Notes: a model not told the origin generated them from the sequence alone. A DNA stretch of 55,936 nt from Pseudomonas sp. LS-2 (GCF_003605735.1 NZ_QXTJ01000003.1:322281-378216); one strand, 5' to 3'. Shown: positions 34,345 through 44,098, counted from the stretch's first letter. A program made the numbers and translations.

Positions 34345-35475
34345 ATGGAACATGTACTCCCGGACGCCTGGCTCAATGCCCTGCCGTTACCTTGGCTGAA
34401 CACGCTAGTGGCTGCGACCGCTGCCGTCTGTATCGCGCTGCTGGCACGATGGATAGCGCTGGTGATACTTCGACGCTTCGCCAACTCGTTCGTCTTGGCT
34501 CAGCAGCTGATTCTGCGCGCCGAGGCACCCACCCTCTGGCTGATCCCCTTGTTGGCATTGCAGACCGTGTGGACCTCCGCACCCGATGACATGCTGCTCA
34601 TCAATGGGGTACGCCATCTCAACGGCATGCTGGTGGTGGCCGCGTTCACCTGGCTGGCGTTGAGCAGCGTCAAAGCCATCGGTAAAGCCGTCGCAATCAG
34701 CAATCCGCTGGATATCGAAGATAACCTGCAGGCTCGGCGCATTCAGACGCAGGTGCGGGTGTTGGTGCGTTGTCTGAATGTACTCGTGCTGCTGTTTGGC
34801 ACCGGGCTGATTCTGATGAGCTTTCCGCCGGTGCGGCAGGTGGGTACCAGTCTGCTGGCCTCGGCAGGATTGGCGGGTCTGGCGGCGGGTTTCGCGGCCA
34901 AGCCAGTGCTCGGCAATCTGATCGCAGGTCTGCAGATCGCCATTTCGCAACCGATCCGTCTGGACGATGTGGTGATCGTCGAGGGCGAATGGGGACGCAT
35001 CGAAGAAATCAGCGGCACCTATGTGGTGGTGAAAATCTGGGATGAGCGGCGGATGGTGATTCCCTTGCAATACTTCATCGAGAAGCCGTTTCAGAACTGG
35101 ACGCGCAGTACGTCGAGCCTGATCGGGTCGGTGTTTCTGTGGGTGGACTATTCGCTGCCCCTGGAAGAACTGCGGGCTGAGACCGAGCGCATCTGCAAGG
35201 ACATTCCGCATTTGTGGGATGGGCGAGTGTGCGTTTTGCAGGTGACGGATACGACCGATAAAGCGATGCAGTTGAGGGTGTTGCTCAGCTCGGTGGATTC
35301 ATCGCGCAGCTGGGATGCTCGCTGCCACATGCGCGAGCGGTTGATCAGTTTTGTGGCCAAGCAGTATCCGCAGTGCCTGCCTCAGTTGAGAGCGGAAATG
35401 TCGTCGCGCACCGTGCAGCCGGAGCGCGAGGCCCATGAGGCGCCGACCGAGATCGCGCGCCAACCTCCGGTGTGA
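34345..35475 (+). CDS. MscS-family mechanosensitive channel
   Basis: About 376 residues of inner-membrane protein. Several N-terminal membrane segments come first. The pore helix is Gly/Ala-rich (LLASAGLAGLAAGFAAKP, about 170-188), followed by the MscS beta domain (PIRLDDVVIVEGEWGRIEEIS) and an alpha/beta C-terminal domain. It should open under membrane tension to release solutes. I choose ATG 34345, which begins the first hydrophobic part. An in-frame start 27 codons upstream would add a polar stretch unlike the family. Confidence 0.88.
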   Translation: MEHVLPDAWLNALPLPWLNTLVAATAAVCIALLARWIALVILRRFANSFVLAQQLILRAEAPTLWLIPLLALQTVWTSAPDDMLLINGVRHLNGMLVVAAFTWLALSSVKAIGKAVAISNPLDIEDNLQARRIQTQVRVLVRCLNVLVLLFGTGLILMSFPPVRQVGTSLLASAGLAGLAAGFAAKPVLGNLIAGLQIAISQPIRLDDVVIVEGEWGRIEEISGTYVVVKIWDERRMVIPLQYFIEKPFQNWTRSTSSLIGSVFLWVDYSLPLEELRAETERICKDIPHLWDGRVCVLQVTDTTDKAMQLRVLLSSVDSSRSWDARCHMRERLISFVAKQYPQCLPQLRAEMSSRTVQPEREAHEAPTEIARQPPV

Positions 35476-35480
35476 GGCCA

Positions 35481-35498
35481 GCCGCCGAAATCGGCGGC
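35481..35498. terminator. Short hairpin between convergent genes
   Basis: GCCGCCGA and TCGGCGGC are reverse complements between the convergent MscS and DUF945 genes. There is no T-run, so termination is only possible, not shown. Confidence 0.35.
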
Positions 35499-35513
35499 GC
35501 CCCCTCTAAAGGC

Positions 35514-37001
35514 TCAATACCCGCGATTGAACATCACCACCTTGCCCATCATTGCCGCGGCGAATTGCTGGGCGCTCATCTTCTCGCCATTGAAATCCAC
35601 CACGTCGTCTGCGTAATGCAGGGTGGAAACGATGTTGTCGCCTTCGACCTTGCCCACTTGCAACATGATCGCCAACCCCCCGACGGACTCTGCTGCACCC
35701 TTGGCCTGTTCGGCGATGGCTGCAGGATCGCTCAAACCGGCCGAAGTGGCTTGCAGCGTCGCCAGATCCTGAATCATCGGTTTGGACAGCACCAGCTTGG
35801 CGTTCAGTTGAGTCACCAGTTGCTTGAGCAGTGCTGCGCCGGGCTGGTCGAGAGAAGTCGGGTTGCTGAGGTCCATGGACAGATTGAAGTGGCTTTCGCC
35901 GCTGGCGGTTTTCAGCGACAGCTTCTCCAGCTCGATGTGTGGCTTGGCCGCCAGCAGCCTGGAGACTTCAGCCTGCACCAATGCCTGATCGGCCGGGCTA
36001 AGATGTGGCGTATAGGACTCGCCCATGGCCGCAGCCGCCTGGGCTTGAGGCTGGATCTTGTCCTGATAGATCTGCATCAAGGCCTTGGTCGAGTCGATGT
36101 CGAAGTTGGCGAACTTCCAGAGCATCTGCGAGGAGCCGATATTTTTGCCGTCGAAGCTGATGTTGCCGATGTCGTAAGTCACCTGCGCGTTCAGCTTGCC
36201 TTCGACCTCCTGCAACAGGCTGGTGTTGACGAAGTCCTTGAACTGAACGGGCGGACGCCCGGCGGCCTGAAAGGTGGCCGAAGTGACCCTGGCATCCGTG
36301 TGCCCCAGGTAAAAGCCCGACTGGCCTTTGGTGCCGCCCGTGTTGAAGGTCAGATCCCTGAGAGAAACGTTGACCGGCCCCTCCTCGGACATCGCGGTGA
36401 CGTCCAGGCTGCCAAGCACACCGTTGGCTTCCAGCTTCTCGCCGTTGGCATTGCCCGAGGCATTGAGCGTGAAGCCCGAGAACTTGAACGACCCGCTCTG
36501 ATCCTCGAACTGCAACGGTAGAAACTCCACCCGGCCCAAGGCGGCGCGGTCGTAACCCATGCTGAATTGCCCGTTCAAGGGTGGCTGGCCGTTGGTCATC
36601 GCGAACCATTTTTCGGAGAATGCGTTCTTTTCGAGCGTCATGTTGCTGGCGGCCATGACCGGCACCAGTTTCAAAGACTTCACACGCGTCCAAGGGAGCG
36701 GGCCGTGCTCGATGTTATCCACAAACAGCAGCTCGACCGGCTGGCCGTCGTTGAATCTGGGGTTCTGAAAAGTGAATTTGTAGTGCGCGATGCTGGTGAA
36801 GAAGTGCCGATCCAGCGACAGCAATTCGACGCTCGCGCTGCCTTCATGACCGACGAAGGCCGCCTGAATCTGCTGATTGCCTTGCTGGACGGCATCACCG
36901 AGCACCCCTTCCAGACGCTTGCCCGTGTACCAGGCGCCAGCGGTAATGAGAGCGCCTGCAACCACGACGACGCCCAGGGCAATGTTGACTGATTTTTTCA
37001 T
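35514..37001 (-). CDS. YdgA/DUF945 family protein
   Basis: A 495-residue protein with one N-terminal membrane anchor (VNIALGVVVVAGALITAGAWYTG) and a large periplasmic part. GKRLEGVLGDAVQQGNQQI and repeated beta-strand segments are typical of the YdgA/DUF945 family, whose function is unsettled. Length matches the family. It is transcribed away from the HAD gene and convergent with the MscS gene. No operon partner is visible. Confidence 0.85.
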   Translation of the reverse strand: MKKSVNIALGVVVVAGALITAGAWYTGKRLEGVLGDAVQQGNQQIQAAFVGHEGSASVELLSLDRHFFTSIAHYKFTFQNPRFNDGQPVELLFVDNIEHGPLPWTRVKSLKLVPVMAASNMTLEKNAFSEKWFAMTNGQPPLNGQFSMGYDRAALGRVEFLPLQFEDQSGSFKFSGFTLNASGNANGEKLEANGVLGSLDVTAMSEEGPVNVSLRDLTFNTGGTKGQSGFYLGHTDARVTSATFQAAGRPPVQFKDFVNTSLLQEVEGKLNAQVTYDIGNISFDGKNIGSSQMLWKFANFDIDSTKALMQIYQDKIQPQAQAAAAMGESYTPHLSPADQALVQAEVSRLLAAKPHIELEKLSLKTASGESHFNLSMDLSNPTSLDQPGAALLKQLVTQLNAKLVLSKPMIQDLATLQATSAGLSDPAAIAEQAKGAAESVGGLAIMLQVGKVEGDNIVSTLHYADDVVDFNGEKMSAQQFAAAMMGKVVMFNRGY

Positions 37002-37229
37002 GTGTCGACTCGAAGATGTCCGTTCTTGAAGAGAGGTCGTGTCTTCCCTGACCCCTGAAGGGTTTCGGCGCCGGAGTACAGGCGCCGAGCAGCACCTTGC
37101 GCTGCCGAGAGCCCGGCGAGATTAGCACCTGCGAAGCTCATTTTGCAGCCGTTGCTCCCGGCGACGGCCTAGCCATGGCCTTTGCACAAGCGTTAGGCTG
37201 GACACCAACCTGCGGACAGGATCGATAAG

Positions 37230-37922
37230 ATGAGCAATGCGCAAAAGCCAAAGGGGCCTATCAAGGCAGTGATTTTCGACATGGACGGCCTGTTGCTGGA
37301 CACAGAAGGCATCTACACCGAAGTCACCAACGATATCGCCAAAACCCACGGCAAGACGTTCGACTGGGCCGTGAAGCAGCACACCATCGGACGTGGCTCG
37401 CAAGACTTCGCCGAATACGTGATCAATGCCCTTGAGCTGCCGATCTCCGCCGAGGAGTTCCTCACCATTCGCCAGCCAATGCTCGATGATCGTTTCCCTC
37501 ACGCCCAGCCGATGCAGGGCGCCGAGGCGCTGGTTCGCCACCTCGCCGAACACAACATCCCGATTGCCGTGGGCACCAGTTCATCGTTGCATTACTTCAC
37601 CGTGAAGACGAGCAGCCATCGATCGTGGTTCGAGCTGTTCGAACATGTGGTCACCGCAGACCATCAAGAAGTGACAGCCGCCAAGCCTGCACCGGACATC
37701 TTTCTGGTGGCCGCGCGCAAACTGGGCGTGGACCCGAAAGACTGTCTGGTGTTCGAGGATTCACCCTTCGGCGTAACGGCCGCCAAGGCCGCCGGAATGT
37801 ATGCCGTGGCGGTGCCGGATTCGCACATGCCGGTCGAACAATACGCTCATGCTGATCTGATGCTGGGGTCGTTGGCGGAATTCCCGCTGGAAGACTGGGG
37901 TTTGCCGGGATACCAACAATAA
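37230..37922 (+). CDS. HAD-superfamily phosphatase
   Basis: A 230-residue soluble HAD-IA enzyme. Motif I is FDMDGLLLDTEG with both catalytic aspartates, motif II GTSSSLHYF, motif III Lys in TAAKPAPDIF, and motif IV VFEDSPFGVTAAKAAG. The family acts on small phosphorylated sugars or alcohols (for example glycerol-3-phosphate, 2-deoxyglucose-6-phosphate or pseudouridine-5'-phosphate); the exact substrate cannot be told. It appears to be a single-gene transcript. Confidence 0.88.
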   Translation: MSNAQKPKGPIKAVIFDMDGLLLDTEGIYTEVTNDIAKTHGKTFDWAVKQHTIGRGSQDFAEYVINALELPISAEEFLTIRQPMLDDRFPHAQPMQGAEALVRHLAEHNIPIAVGTSSSLHYFTVKTSSHRSWFELFEHVVTADHQEVTAAKPAPDIFLVAARKLGVDPKDCLVFEDSPFGVTAAKAAGMYAVAVPDSHMPVEQYAHADLMLGSLAEFPLEDWGLPGYQQ

Positions 37923-38141
37923 CGCCACTCCCTGCAGGCGCGCTTCTCCGCGATTGCAATGTGTCAGGCGCAGACAATGGCGCCAAGAGAAGGCAATCGG
38001 CTTTCGTCGCGTTGCCGACAGGCGCCAGGCCGGCCAGTCCAATGGCCAGGCTCAAGGCTTTCACGGGGAAGCGTGTGGTGCTTTTGAAAATATCGGCTGG
38101 ATGTTTAATAGCGGCAGGTTTCGCGGAGATTTCCTACCTTT

Positions 38142-38155
38142 CAAAACAGGTTTTG
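38142..38155. promoter_or_regulatory. Palindrome upstream of the toxin/antitoxin pair
   Basis: CAAAAC-AG-GTTTTG, perfect 6-bp arms, 41 bp before the toxin start. This is the expected place for autoregulation by the antitoxin. Confidence 0.45.
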
Positions 38156-38195
38156 CGGGCAGATTGCAAAGTAGCCGGACGCTAAAGTTGCCCGC

Positions 38196-38519
38196 ATGAA
38201 TCAAGTCAAACATTACCTGACCGCTAACGGGACAGATCTCTATCAGCAATGGCTTGAGCGATTGAAAGACCGAACCGCCAAAGCCAGAATCACCATGCGA
38301 ATAAACAGAGTCGCCGACGGAGCCCTGGGTGACTGCAAACCCGTCGGGAACGGGGTCTGGGAATTAAGAGTCAATCACGGACCGGGGTATCGGGTTTACT
38401 ATGCCCAGTCTGGCAAACAGCTAATATTGCTGCTTCTGGGGGGCGACAAGCATTCCCAGAGAACAGATATCTGTAGAGCCATTGATTGCTGGAGCGATTA
38501 CCAGCGGAGAAAGCCATGA
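38196..38519 (+). CDS. RelE/ParE-superfamily toxin (phage Gp49/HigB-like)
   Basis: A 107-residue protein: TDLYQQWLERLKDRTAKARITMRINRV, VGNGVWELRVNHGPGYRVYYAQ and the C-terminal LLLGGDKHSQRTDI are typical of the Gp49-like group of RelE toxins, which usually cleave mRNA at the ribosome. It is the first gene of a toxin-first module; its stop overlaps the antitoxin start (ATGA). Length is normal and no damage is seen. Confidence 0.9.
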   Translation: MNQVKHYLTANGTDLYQQWLERLKDRTAKARITMRINRVADGALGDCKPVGNGVWELRVNHGPGYRVYYAQSGKQLILLLLGGDKHSQRTDICRAIDCWSDYQRRKP

Positions 38520-38818
38520 CCCGATCACGTGATCATGACGAAACTGTCATCGCAATGATCCGGAATGACCCGGAGTTCGCAGCCGAATACCTTCGTATTG
38601 CTTTTGAAGAGCTGGATGAGGAAGGCGGCGAGGCTGCGTTCATATCCGCATTGAGACATGTCGTCGAGGCTCGCGGAGGTATAGAAGCCATCGCGAAAAA
38701 AACGGGGATATCTCACGACACCCTGCGACGCTCACTCTCACCCGACGGCAACCCGACCTTGAAAACCATGCGTCAAGTAGTACATGCCACGGGCCTCACC
38801 TTTGCTGCGATTGCCTGA
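38516..38818 (+). CDS. Antitoxin of the RelE-like pair
   Basis: A 100-residue addiction-module antidote protein of the CC2845 type: ATG 38516 overlaps the toxin stop. The N-terminal part (MIRNDPEFAAEYLRIAFEELDEEGGEAAFISALRHV) interacts with toxin in the family. The C-terminal HTH (IEAIAKKTGISHDTLRRSLSPDGNPTLKTM) should bind the operator. Toxin-first order with a four-base overlap is usual for this family. Confidence 0.9.
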   Translation: MTRSRDHDETVIAMIRNDPEFAAEYLRIAFEELDEEGGEAAFISALRHVVEARGGIEAIAKKTGISHDTLRRSLSPDGNPTLKTMRQVVHATGLTFAAIA

Positions 38819-39018
38819 GGCCGTTGAGCACCAGGCCTGAACCGCGTGGAAAATTCTTGCGCGTAGCGCGTTCAAAATTGTCACTTTTCAAATCCGGCAC
38901 AAACAGGCGAGTATGTCCGGCCTAGAGCTGTCGGTCTGAAAGGCCTTTACGAGACCTCTTGCAAGCCTGACCCAGACTGTCCTGATTTCCACTTTCCTGA
39001 CGAAAAGGATATCGAGCA

Positions 39019-40023
39019 ATGAATTACCGCGTTCTTGGCCAATCCGGCCTCAAGGTTTCTACGCTGACACTGGGTTCCATGATGTTCGGGGTCCAGACCG
39101 GCACCGAAGAATCACTTCGCATCATCGACAAGGCTTGGGATGAAGGGGTCAACTTCATCGACACGGCCAACGTCTACAACGCTGGCCGCTCCGAAGAAAT
39201 CGTCGGCGAAGCCATCGCCAGACGCCGTAGCGAGTGGGTGCTGGCCACCAAGGTCGGCAGCAGTTCAGGCAATACAGCGCCGAACACCAGCGGCCTGAAC
39301 CGCAAGCACATTTTCAACGAGATCGAGTCCAGCCTGCGCCGCCTCGATACCGATTACATCGATATCCATTACCTGCACAAGGAAGATCACAGCACACCGC
39401 TGGAAGTGACGGTTTCAGCCATCGGCGATCTGATTCGCGAAGGCAAGATCCGTTACTGGGGCGTGTCCAACTTCCGTGGCTGGCGCATTGCCGAAGTGGT
39501 CAACGTCGCCCAGCGTCTGGGCGTCGACAAGCCGGTGATCAGTCAGCCGCTGTACAACATTGTCAACCGTCAGGCGGAGCTGGAGCAGATCACCGCAGCG
39601 AAGTTCTACGGTTTGGGCGTGGTGCCTTACAGCCCGTTGGCCCGTGGCGTGCTGAGCGGTAAATACGCACCCGATGTCACCCCTGACAGCAGCACCCGCG
39701 CGGGGCGTCAGGACAAGCGGATTCTGGAAACCGAATGGCGCCAGGAGTCGCTGCACATCGCGCAAAAACTGCAGGCATTCACCAAGGACAAAGGTGTAGG
39801 TCTGGTGGAGTTCGCCATTGCCTGGGTGCTGAACAACCAGGCAGTCACGTCCGCCATCGTCGGACCTCGCACCGAAGAACAATGGGACAGCTACACCAAG
39901 GCGCTGAGTGTGAAGATCACGGCCGAAGACGAAGCCTTCATCGATTCTTTGGTGACCCCAGGCCACGCCTCGACGCCGGGCTTCAACGATGTGCAGCATT
40001 TCGTGACCGGGCGGTATATCTAA
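39019..40023 (+). CDS. Aldo/keto reductase
   Basis: A 334-residue NADPH-dependent oxidoreductase with the TIM-barrel family tetrad visible: Asp and Tyr in FIDTANVYNAG, Lys in LATKVGSS and His in YIDIHYLHKED. It also has GVSNFRGWRIAEVVNVAQ and VPYSPLARGVLSGKY. Substrate unknown. ATG 39019 has AAAGGAT about 8 nt upstream. Single gene, convergent with lapD. Confidence 0.9.
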   Translation: MNYRVLGQSGLKVSTLTLGSMMFGVQTGTEESLRIIDKAWDEGVNFIDTANVYNAGRSEEIVGEAIARRRSEWVLATKVGSSSGNTAPNTSGLNRKHIFNEIESSLRRLDTDYIDIHYLHKEDHSTPLEVTVSAIGDLIREGKIRYWGVSNFRGWRIAEVVNVAQRLGVDKPVISQPLYNIVNRQAELEQITAAKFYGLGVVPYSPLARGVLSGKYAPDVTPDSSTRAGRQDKRILETEWRQESLHIAQKLQAFTKDKGVGLVEFAIAWVLNNQAVTSAIVGPRTEEQWDSYTKALSVKITAEDEAFIDSLVTPGHASTPGFNDVQHFVTGRYI

Positions 40024-40035
40024 CGCGCAGCTGCA

Positions 40036-40138
40036 CCTGTGGGAGCTGCCGGAGGTAACGACGGTGGCGAATGCGGCGGATCAGTCGGAAAAGATGTCTC
40101 TGATCCAACGCATTCGCCAGCAGGTCGGCTCCCACAGG
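40036..40138. repeat. Long nested palindrome (REP-like) between convergent genes
   Basis: Outer arms CCTGTGGGAGC (40036-40046) and its complement near 40128-40138, and inner perfect arms GGCGAATGCG (40066-40075) and CGCATTCGCC (40109-40118). The CTGTGGGAGC outer arm is a common Pseudomonas repeat type. It probably works as a two-way terminator. Confidence 0.65.
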
Positions 40139-40164
40139 CTGAAGTGTTACTCGATTGATTGACC

Positions 40165-42108
40165 TCACTCCCAAGGTGCCGGGTCACCCAACAACTGCCC
40201 CTGAACACCCTCGATTCCCATCTCCCGCAGCACCTCGAACTCCCCTTGGGTCTCCACTCGCTCGGCGATCAGCGGCAGATCAATGCTGTGTGCTGCGCGC
40301 TGGATGGCCTCGATGAACAGGCGCTTATGGTGCCCATGATCAATGTCGCGGATGTAACTGCCTTCGATCTTCAGGTATGCCAATCCCAGACTCGACAAAT
40401 TGCCGATCATGCTGAAGCGCCCGCCAAAATGTTGCAGGGCCAGCAGATATCCCAAGTCCTTGAGACGACGAGTCAGGTCCTCAAGCGTCTGCTGATCCGG
40501 CACCTGCTCCTCGCCGATTTCCAGAATCAGCCTTGGCGCCAGGTGCGCGTGGCGCTTCAACAATTCCATCGCCTCGTTCAGCGTGCCTCCCTCGGAAAAC
40601 GTCGCTGCCGATAGATTCAGCGCCAGCTTCTGATCATGTCGGGGAAGCTGCTCGAAAACCGTTTCCAGCATGACCAGATCGTGCCGCGCCGACCAGCCAA
40701 AGCGCTCGATCCATGGCAGGAACCGCCCTGCGGGCAGCGTTTGCGAGTCGTCATCGATCACCCGCGATAACACCTTGAAATGCAGCACGCGACTCAAATC
40801 GCTGGCATCCATCACCGGCTGAAAGAAGAGCTGGAACCGGCGCTCGATCAATGCCTGATCGAGCAATTCGTACCAGGCGTGATGATCATCCTCCAGACTG
40901 GCTACCGCGCTGTGCTCTATGCAATGCCAGATCTGCTCGGTCTGGGTTTCAGCCTGCGACAGTGCCTGATCCGCCAGCCCCAATAATGTCTGAGCCGAGT
41001 CTCCAGGGCTGTAGGGTGCAAGGCCGATGAATGCCGGCGGGCTGACATCCGACGCGCCAGTGTCGCGCAAACTGCTCAGCGCCGTTTCAAGCTCGTGGGC
41101 CAGTTGCAGCGCTTCTTCCTTGACCAGCCCCGGCGCCAGCACGGCGAACTCGCCGCCGCGAATACGGCTGATCAGGTGCCGGGCTTCGACATGATTGAAA
41201 CACTGGCGCACCAGCACATCACTGACTGCGACCAGCAAAGCGTCGGCCTTCTGCCCGCCCAGGCGTTCGTTTATGCCGCTTAGATCGTTGACTCGCATCA
41301 ACAGCAGATAACCCGACGAGGCGTCCTCCCCCTGACTGACATGCTCATTCAGGCGCATATCGAAATAGCGACGGTTCGCCAAGCCAGTCAGGCTGTCCCC
41401 ATAGCATTCGATGCGCAGTTTTTCGGTACGCTCCGCCTGCTCCTGAAACAGTGCCTTTAGCTTGTCGACCATTTGGTTCATCGCTTGCACGACGCGTCGC
41501 AGTTCCGGCGTGGCGGGCAAACTCTGCACATTCAGAAATTCACGGCGGCCAATGGCCTGGGATTGCTCGACAAGGTAATCCAAGGGTCTGAGCTGGCGCC
41601 GCAACAACCACGCCCCCAGCAAAAAGCTGATCGCCCCACACAACAGCAGCCAGCCCAGATTACCCAGCGCCCCCTGCCAGAGCTTGCCGATGGCGAACAT
41701 TGGATGGCTGACCACCTCGACCTTGGCCGCCGGTCGCCAACCGCGACTGACGATGGCGCTAGCGCCTGCCGGCTCCAGCGCGATGAGCTTGATGAACCAG
41801 TCCGGTGCGGTGGCGACGGGCGTGGCGTTGCGCTCGACAATAACCTTGCCGGTCAACGGATTCACGATGCGGATCCGCGCGTAATAACCACTGTCGAAAA
41901 TCGAGCTGACCACAAGCTCCATCATCGTTGGATCGTCCACCGCAGGTTTCAAGGAAAGCGCCAGCGCCGTCGCGGCATCCTGAGCGTGAGCGCGCAGCTG
42001 ATTGACGTACTGATTGCGCGAACTCTCCAGGCTGACCATGAAACCGCCGCTGAACGCGACAATCATGAACAGGCAGATGGCGATCAACAGCTGTTTGAAC
42101 AGGGTCAT
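40165..42108 (-). CDS. lapD: c-di-GMP receptor LapD (degenerate GGDEF/EAL)
   Basis: A 647-residue inner-membrane receptor: TM1 (5-24), periplasmic output domain (25-~148, including a conserved Trp near 124 in SRGWRP), TM2 (~150-170), HAMP, degenerate GGDEF (RGGEF, about 317) and degenerate EAL (KVLSR, about 445). Loss of both catalytic motifs is the family norm. LapD binds c-di-GMP and then holds the protease LapG in the periplasm, so adhesins stay on the cell surface. It follows lapG by 27 bp on the same strand. The LapA-type adhesin and its transporter are not in this window. Confidence 0.95.
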   Translation of the reverse strand: MTLFKQLLIAICLFMIVAFSGGFMVSLESSRNQYVNQLRAHAQDAATALALSLKPAVDDPTMMELVVSSIFDSGYYARIRIVNPLTGKVIVERNATPVATAPDWFIKLIALEPAGASAIVSRGWRPAAKVEVVSHPMFAIGKLWQGALGNLGWLLLCGAISFLLGAWLLRRQLRPLDYLVEQSQAIGRREFLNVQSLPATPELRRVVQAMNQMVDKLKALFQEQAERTEKLRIECYGDSLTGLANRRYFDMRLNEHVSQGEDASSGYLLLMRVNDLSGINERLGGQKADALLVAVSDVLVRQCFNHVEARHLISRIRGGEFAVLAPGLVKEEALQLAHELETALSSLRDTGASDVSPPAFIGLAPYSPGDSAQTLLGLADQALSQAETQTEQIWHCIEHSAVASLEDDHHAWYELLDQALIERRFQLFFQPVMDASDLSRVLHFKVLSRVIDDDSQTLPAGRFLPWIERFGWSARHDLVMLETVFEQLPRHDQKLALNLSAATFSEGGTLNEAMELLKRHAHLAPRLILEIGEEQVPDQQTLEDLTRRLKDLGYLLALQHFGGRFSMIGNLSSLGLAYLKIEGSYIRDIDHGHHKRLFIEAIQRAAHSIDLPLIAERVETQGEFEVLREMGIEGVQGQLLGDPAPWE

Positions 42109-42135
42109 GGGCGAGTCCTTGTTCTGTAGGAAGGG

Positions 42136-42915
42136 TCAGGGCGCGTTGCCTTCCACCGGGAAACCCTCGGCTTTCATTTTTCTCAACACTTCCTGCCAGC
42201 GGGACAGCTGTTTGATATCCCCCGCCATGCTGTTATTACCGATGACGCTGTCCGAGGCATCCGGCAGCCAGACCCCCTCACCGTTGAACGCATAAACCGG
42301 CAGCAGGTCCCGTCGCCCGTCGGCAGGCTCGATGGTGTCAATCAGGCTGTCGAGCACCAAGGGTTCGCCCTCGGCATCCGGATAATAGGTGAGCACCATG
42401 TGCGCACGTTCCGGGTTGAGCACCTTGACGTAAGTGATCAGCAATTTTTCGGCCGGCATGCCGCGTTCACGCAGGCTGAAATACTTGGCGATGGCAAAGT
42501 CCTCACAATCCCCCGCCCCCTGCCACAGCGACTGGACCGGGGAAGCCCAGTAATCATCCATGTCCCATAACTCGGCATCTTCGACATAGCGCAGCTCGCG
42601 GTTGAAGAAATCATTGACCCGTTGCAGCAAGTCGAGATCGTTGTTCGGTTTGCGTTCGTTGAGCATGGATCTCCAAGCGTCGACCCGTTGTCGGCCTTCC
42701 TCCGACGCCCCATACAATGCAGAGGCACGCCGGGTGATCAGCGAAAAGTCCCAATCAGCGTACGCGAGACCGGCCAGCACAATGCCCGTCAGGAGTATCT
42801 GACAAAGAGTGCGAGCAAGCCGGCCAAGTGCGGAACGGTTCGCCACTGCTCTCAGTCCATGGGATCGACCAGAGGTACTCGCTGACGAGCCTCCAACCGG
42901 GGAGAATAATGGCAT
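42136..42915 (-). CDS. lapG: Periplasmic adhesin protease LapG
   Basis: About 259 residues of a bacterial transglutaminase-like cysteine protease that cleaves large surface adhesins at their N-terminus when not held by LapD. With this start the catalytic triad falls at Cys137 (AGDCEDFA), His172 (RAHMVLTYY) and Asp189 (LVLDSLID). An N-terminal hydrophobic segment (LCQILLTGIVLAGLAYA) directs export. The frame is open to 43110; ATG 42915 is chosen because it precedes the signal region closely, but its ribosome site is weak. Operon lapG-lapD. Confidence 0.92.
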   Translation of the reverse strand: MPLFSPVGGSSASTSGRSHGLRAVANRSALGRLARTLCQILLTGIVLAGLAYADWDFSLITRRASALYGASEEGRQRVDAWRSMLNERKPNNDLDLLQRVNDFFNRELRYVEDAELWDMDDYWASPVQSLWQGAGDCEDFAIAKYFSLRERGMPAEKLLITYVKVLNPERAHMVLTYYPDAEGEPLVLDSLIDTIEPADGRRDLLPVYAFNGEGVWLPDASDSVIGNNSMAGDIKQLSRWQEVLRKMKAEGFPVEGNAP

Positions 42916-43173
42916 ATGGCGATTATTGGCTGGCAATTCAATCACTTCGATTGTCTGTCCATGGGGGTGTCGAAATGCCACGCGCAGGCGACCGTTTTCC
43001 GACGCCCCGTATCGCTCAAAGGATAGAACAACGCACGCGCATGGACGCTTTAAAGCCTTGTAGAATGCTGTCCACCGCACCCGGCTTGGAGACGTTACAA
43101 AGTTTGACAAGGCTCGGCGTGGCTTCTAGTGTTCCGTTGGATCCAATATTTGATCATTTGAGAAGAAGTATCG

Positions 43174-43917
43174 ATGCGCAGGACTGAGAAAGAACAATTT
43201 CTGCGGGAAATTCTGGGAGACGAGCAGCCTCCTGCGCATTTGGCGCGTGCCGTCATCGAGGAAAAACTCCGTGCCGCGATTCTCGATGGCCGTCTTCCCT
43301 CTGGCATTGCATTGCGCCAACAAGAGTTGGCGACGCTGTTTGGTGTCAGTCGCATGCCTGTGCGTGAAGCCTTGCGCCAGTTGGAAGCCCAGGGATTGCT
43401 GCGCGTCGAGACCCACAAAGGCGCTGTCGTAGCGCCGCTGATCAATGAAGACGCCACCGATGCCTATGCCTTGCGCAGCCTGCTGGAGTCCGAAGCCCTG
43501 CGCCAGTCGATTCCCTTGCTCACGCCTGACGACATCAACCTGGCTCGCAGTTACATCGATCAACTCGAAAGCGAGACCGATTACGCGAAAATGGGCACGC
43601 TCAATCGCCTCTTTCACATGACCCTCTACTCGCGGGCGCCGAACAAACGCTTGCTCAAGCTGGTTGAAGAGGGTCTGAACGAGGAGGAGCGCTTCTTGCG
43701 GTTCAACCTCAAGTCCATGGGATTGGGCAAGTTGTCTCAGCACGACCATCTGGAGTTGTTGCAGATGGCTGAGGCCGGTGCGGTCGAACCGACCATCAAC
43801 GCCCTCGTCCACCACTTGAATCGTGGCGTCGAGGCGATCAACAAATATCTCATCAGCCGTCCCGCGGAAGTCGCCAGACCCGCCTCGGCTTCAAGGAAGC
43901 GCGCCCTCGCCCGATGA
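43174..43917 (+). CDS. GntR-family (FCD/FadR-type) transcription regulator
   Basis: A 247-residue regulator: winged-helix DNA-binding domain (~25-90, LATLFGVSRMPVREALRQLEAQGLL) and an FCD ligand domain (~95-225, AYALRSLLESEALRQS, NRLFHMTLYSRAPN, HDHLELL). ATG 43174 has an AGAAG upstream. It is divergent from lapG and 181 bp upstream of the thioesterase in the same direction. Its target may be the thioesterase/mgo region or a distant pathway; the sequence does not decide. Confidence 0.88.
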   Translation: MRRTEKEQFLREILGDEQPPAHLARAVIEEKLRAAILDGRLPSGIALRQQELATLFGVSRMPVREALRQLEAQGLLRVETHKGAVVAPLINEDATDAYALRSLLESEALRQSIPLLTPDDINLARSYIDQLESETDYAKMGTLNRLFHMTLYSRAPNKRLLKLVEEGLNEEERFLRFNLKSMGLGKLSQHDHLELLQMAEAGAVEPTINALVHHLNRGVEAINKYLISRPAEVARPASASRKRALAR

Positions 43918-44098
43918 GGGTTCGACGAGCGTGAACGGCGACTGTTCGCGCTCCAGCATTTAGCGCCCCTGCCTGCGGTTGCAGCAAGCACCGGATGAGG
44001 CATGGGGTTCGATGAGCCCCCAGACTGCGGGGCCTGCGCCGATGGACCCGGCCCCACGGCTGTGAATGGCCTGCTGCGGCAGGCTTGGGGAAACCTGA

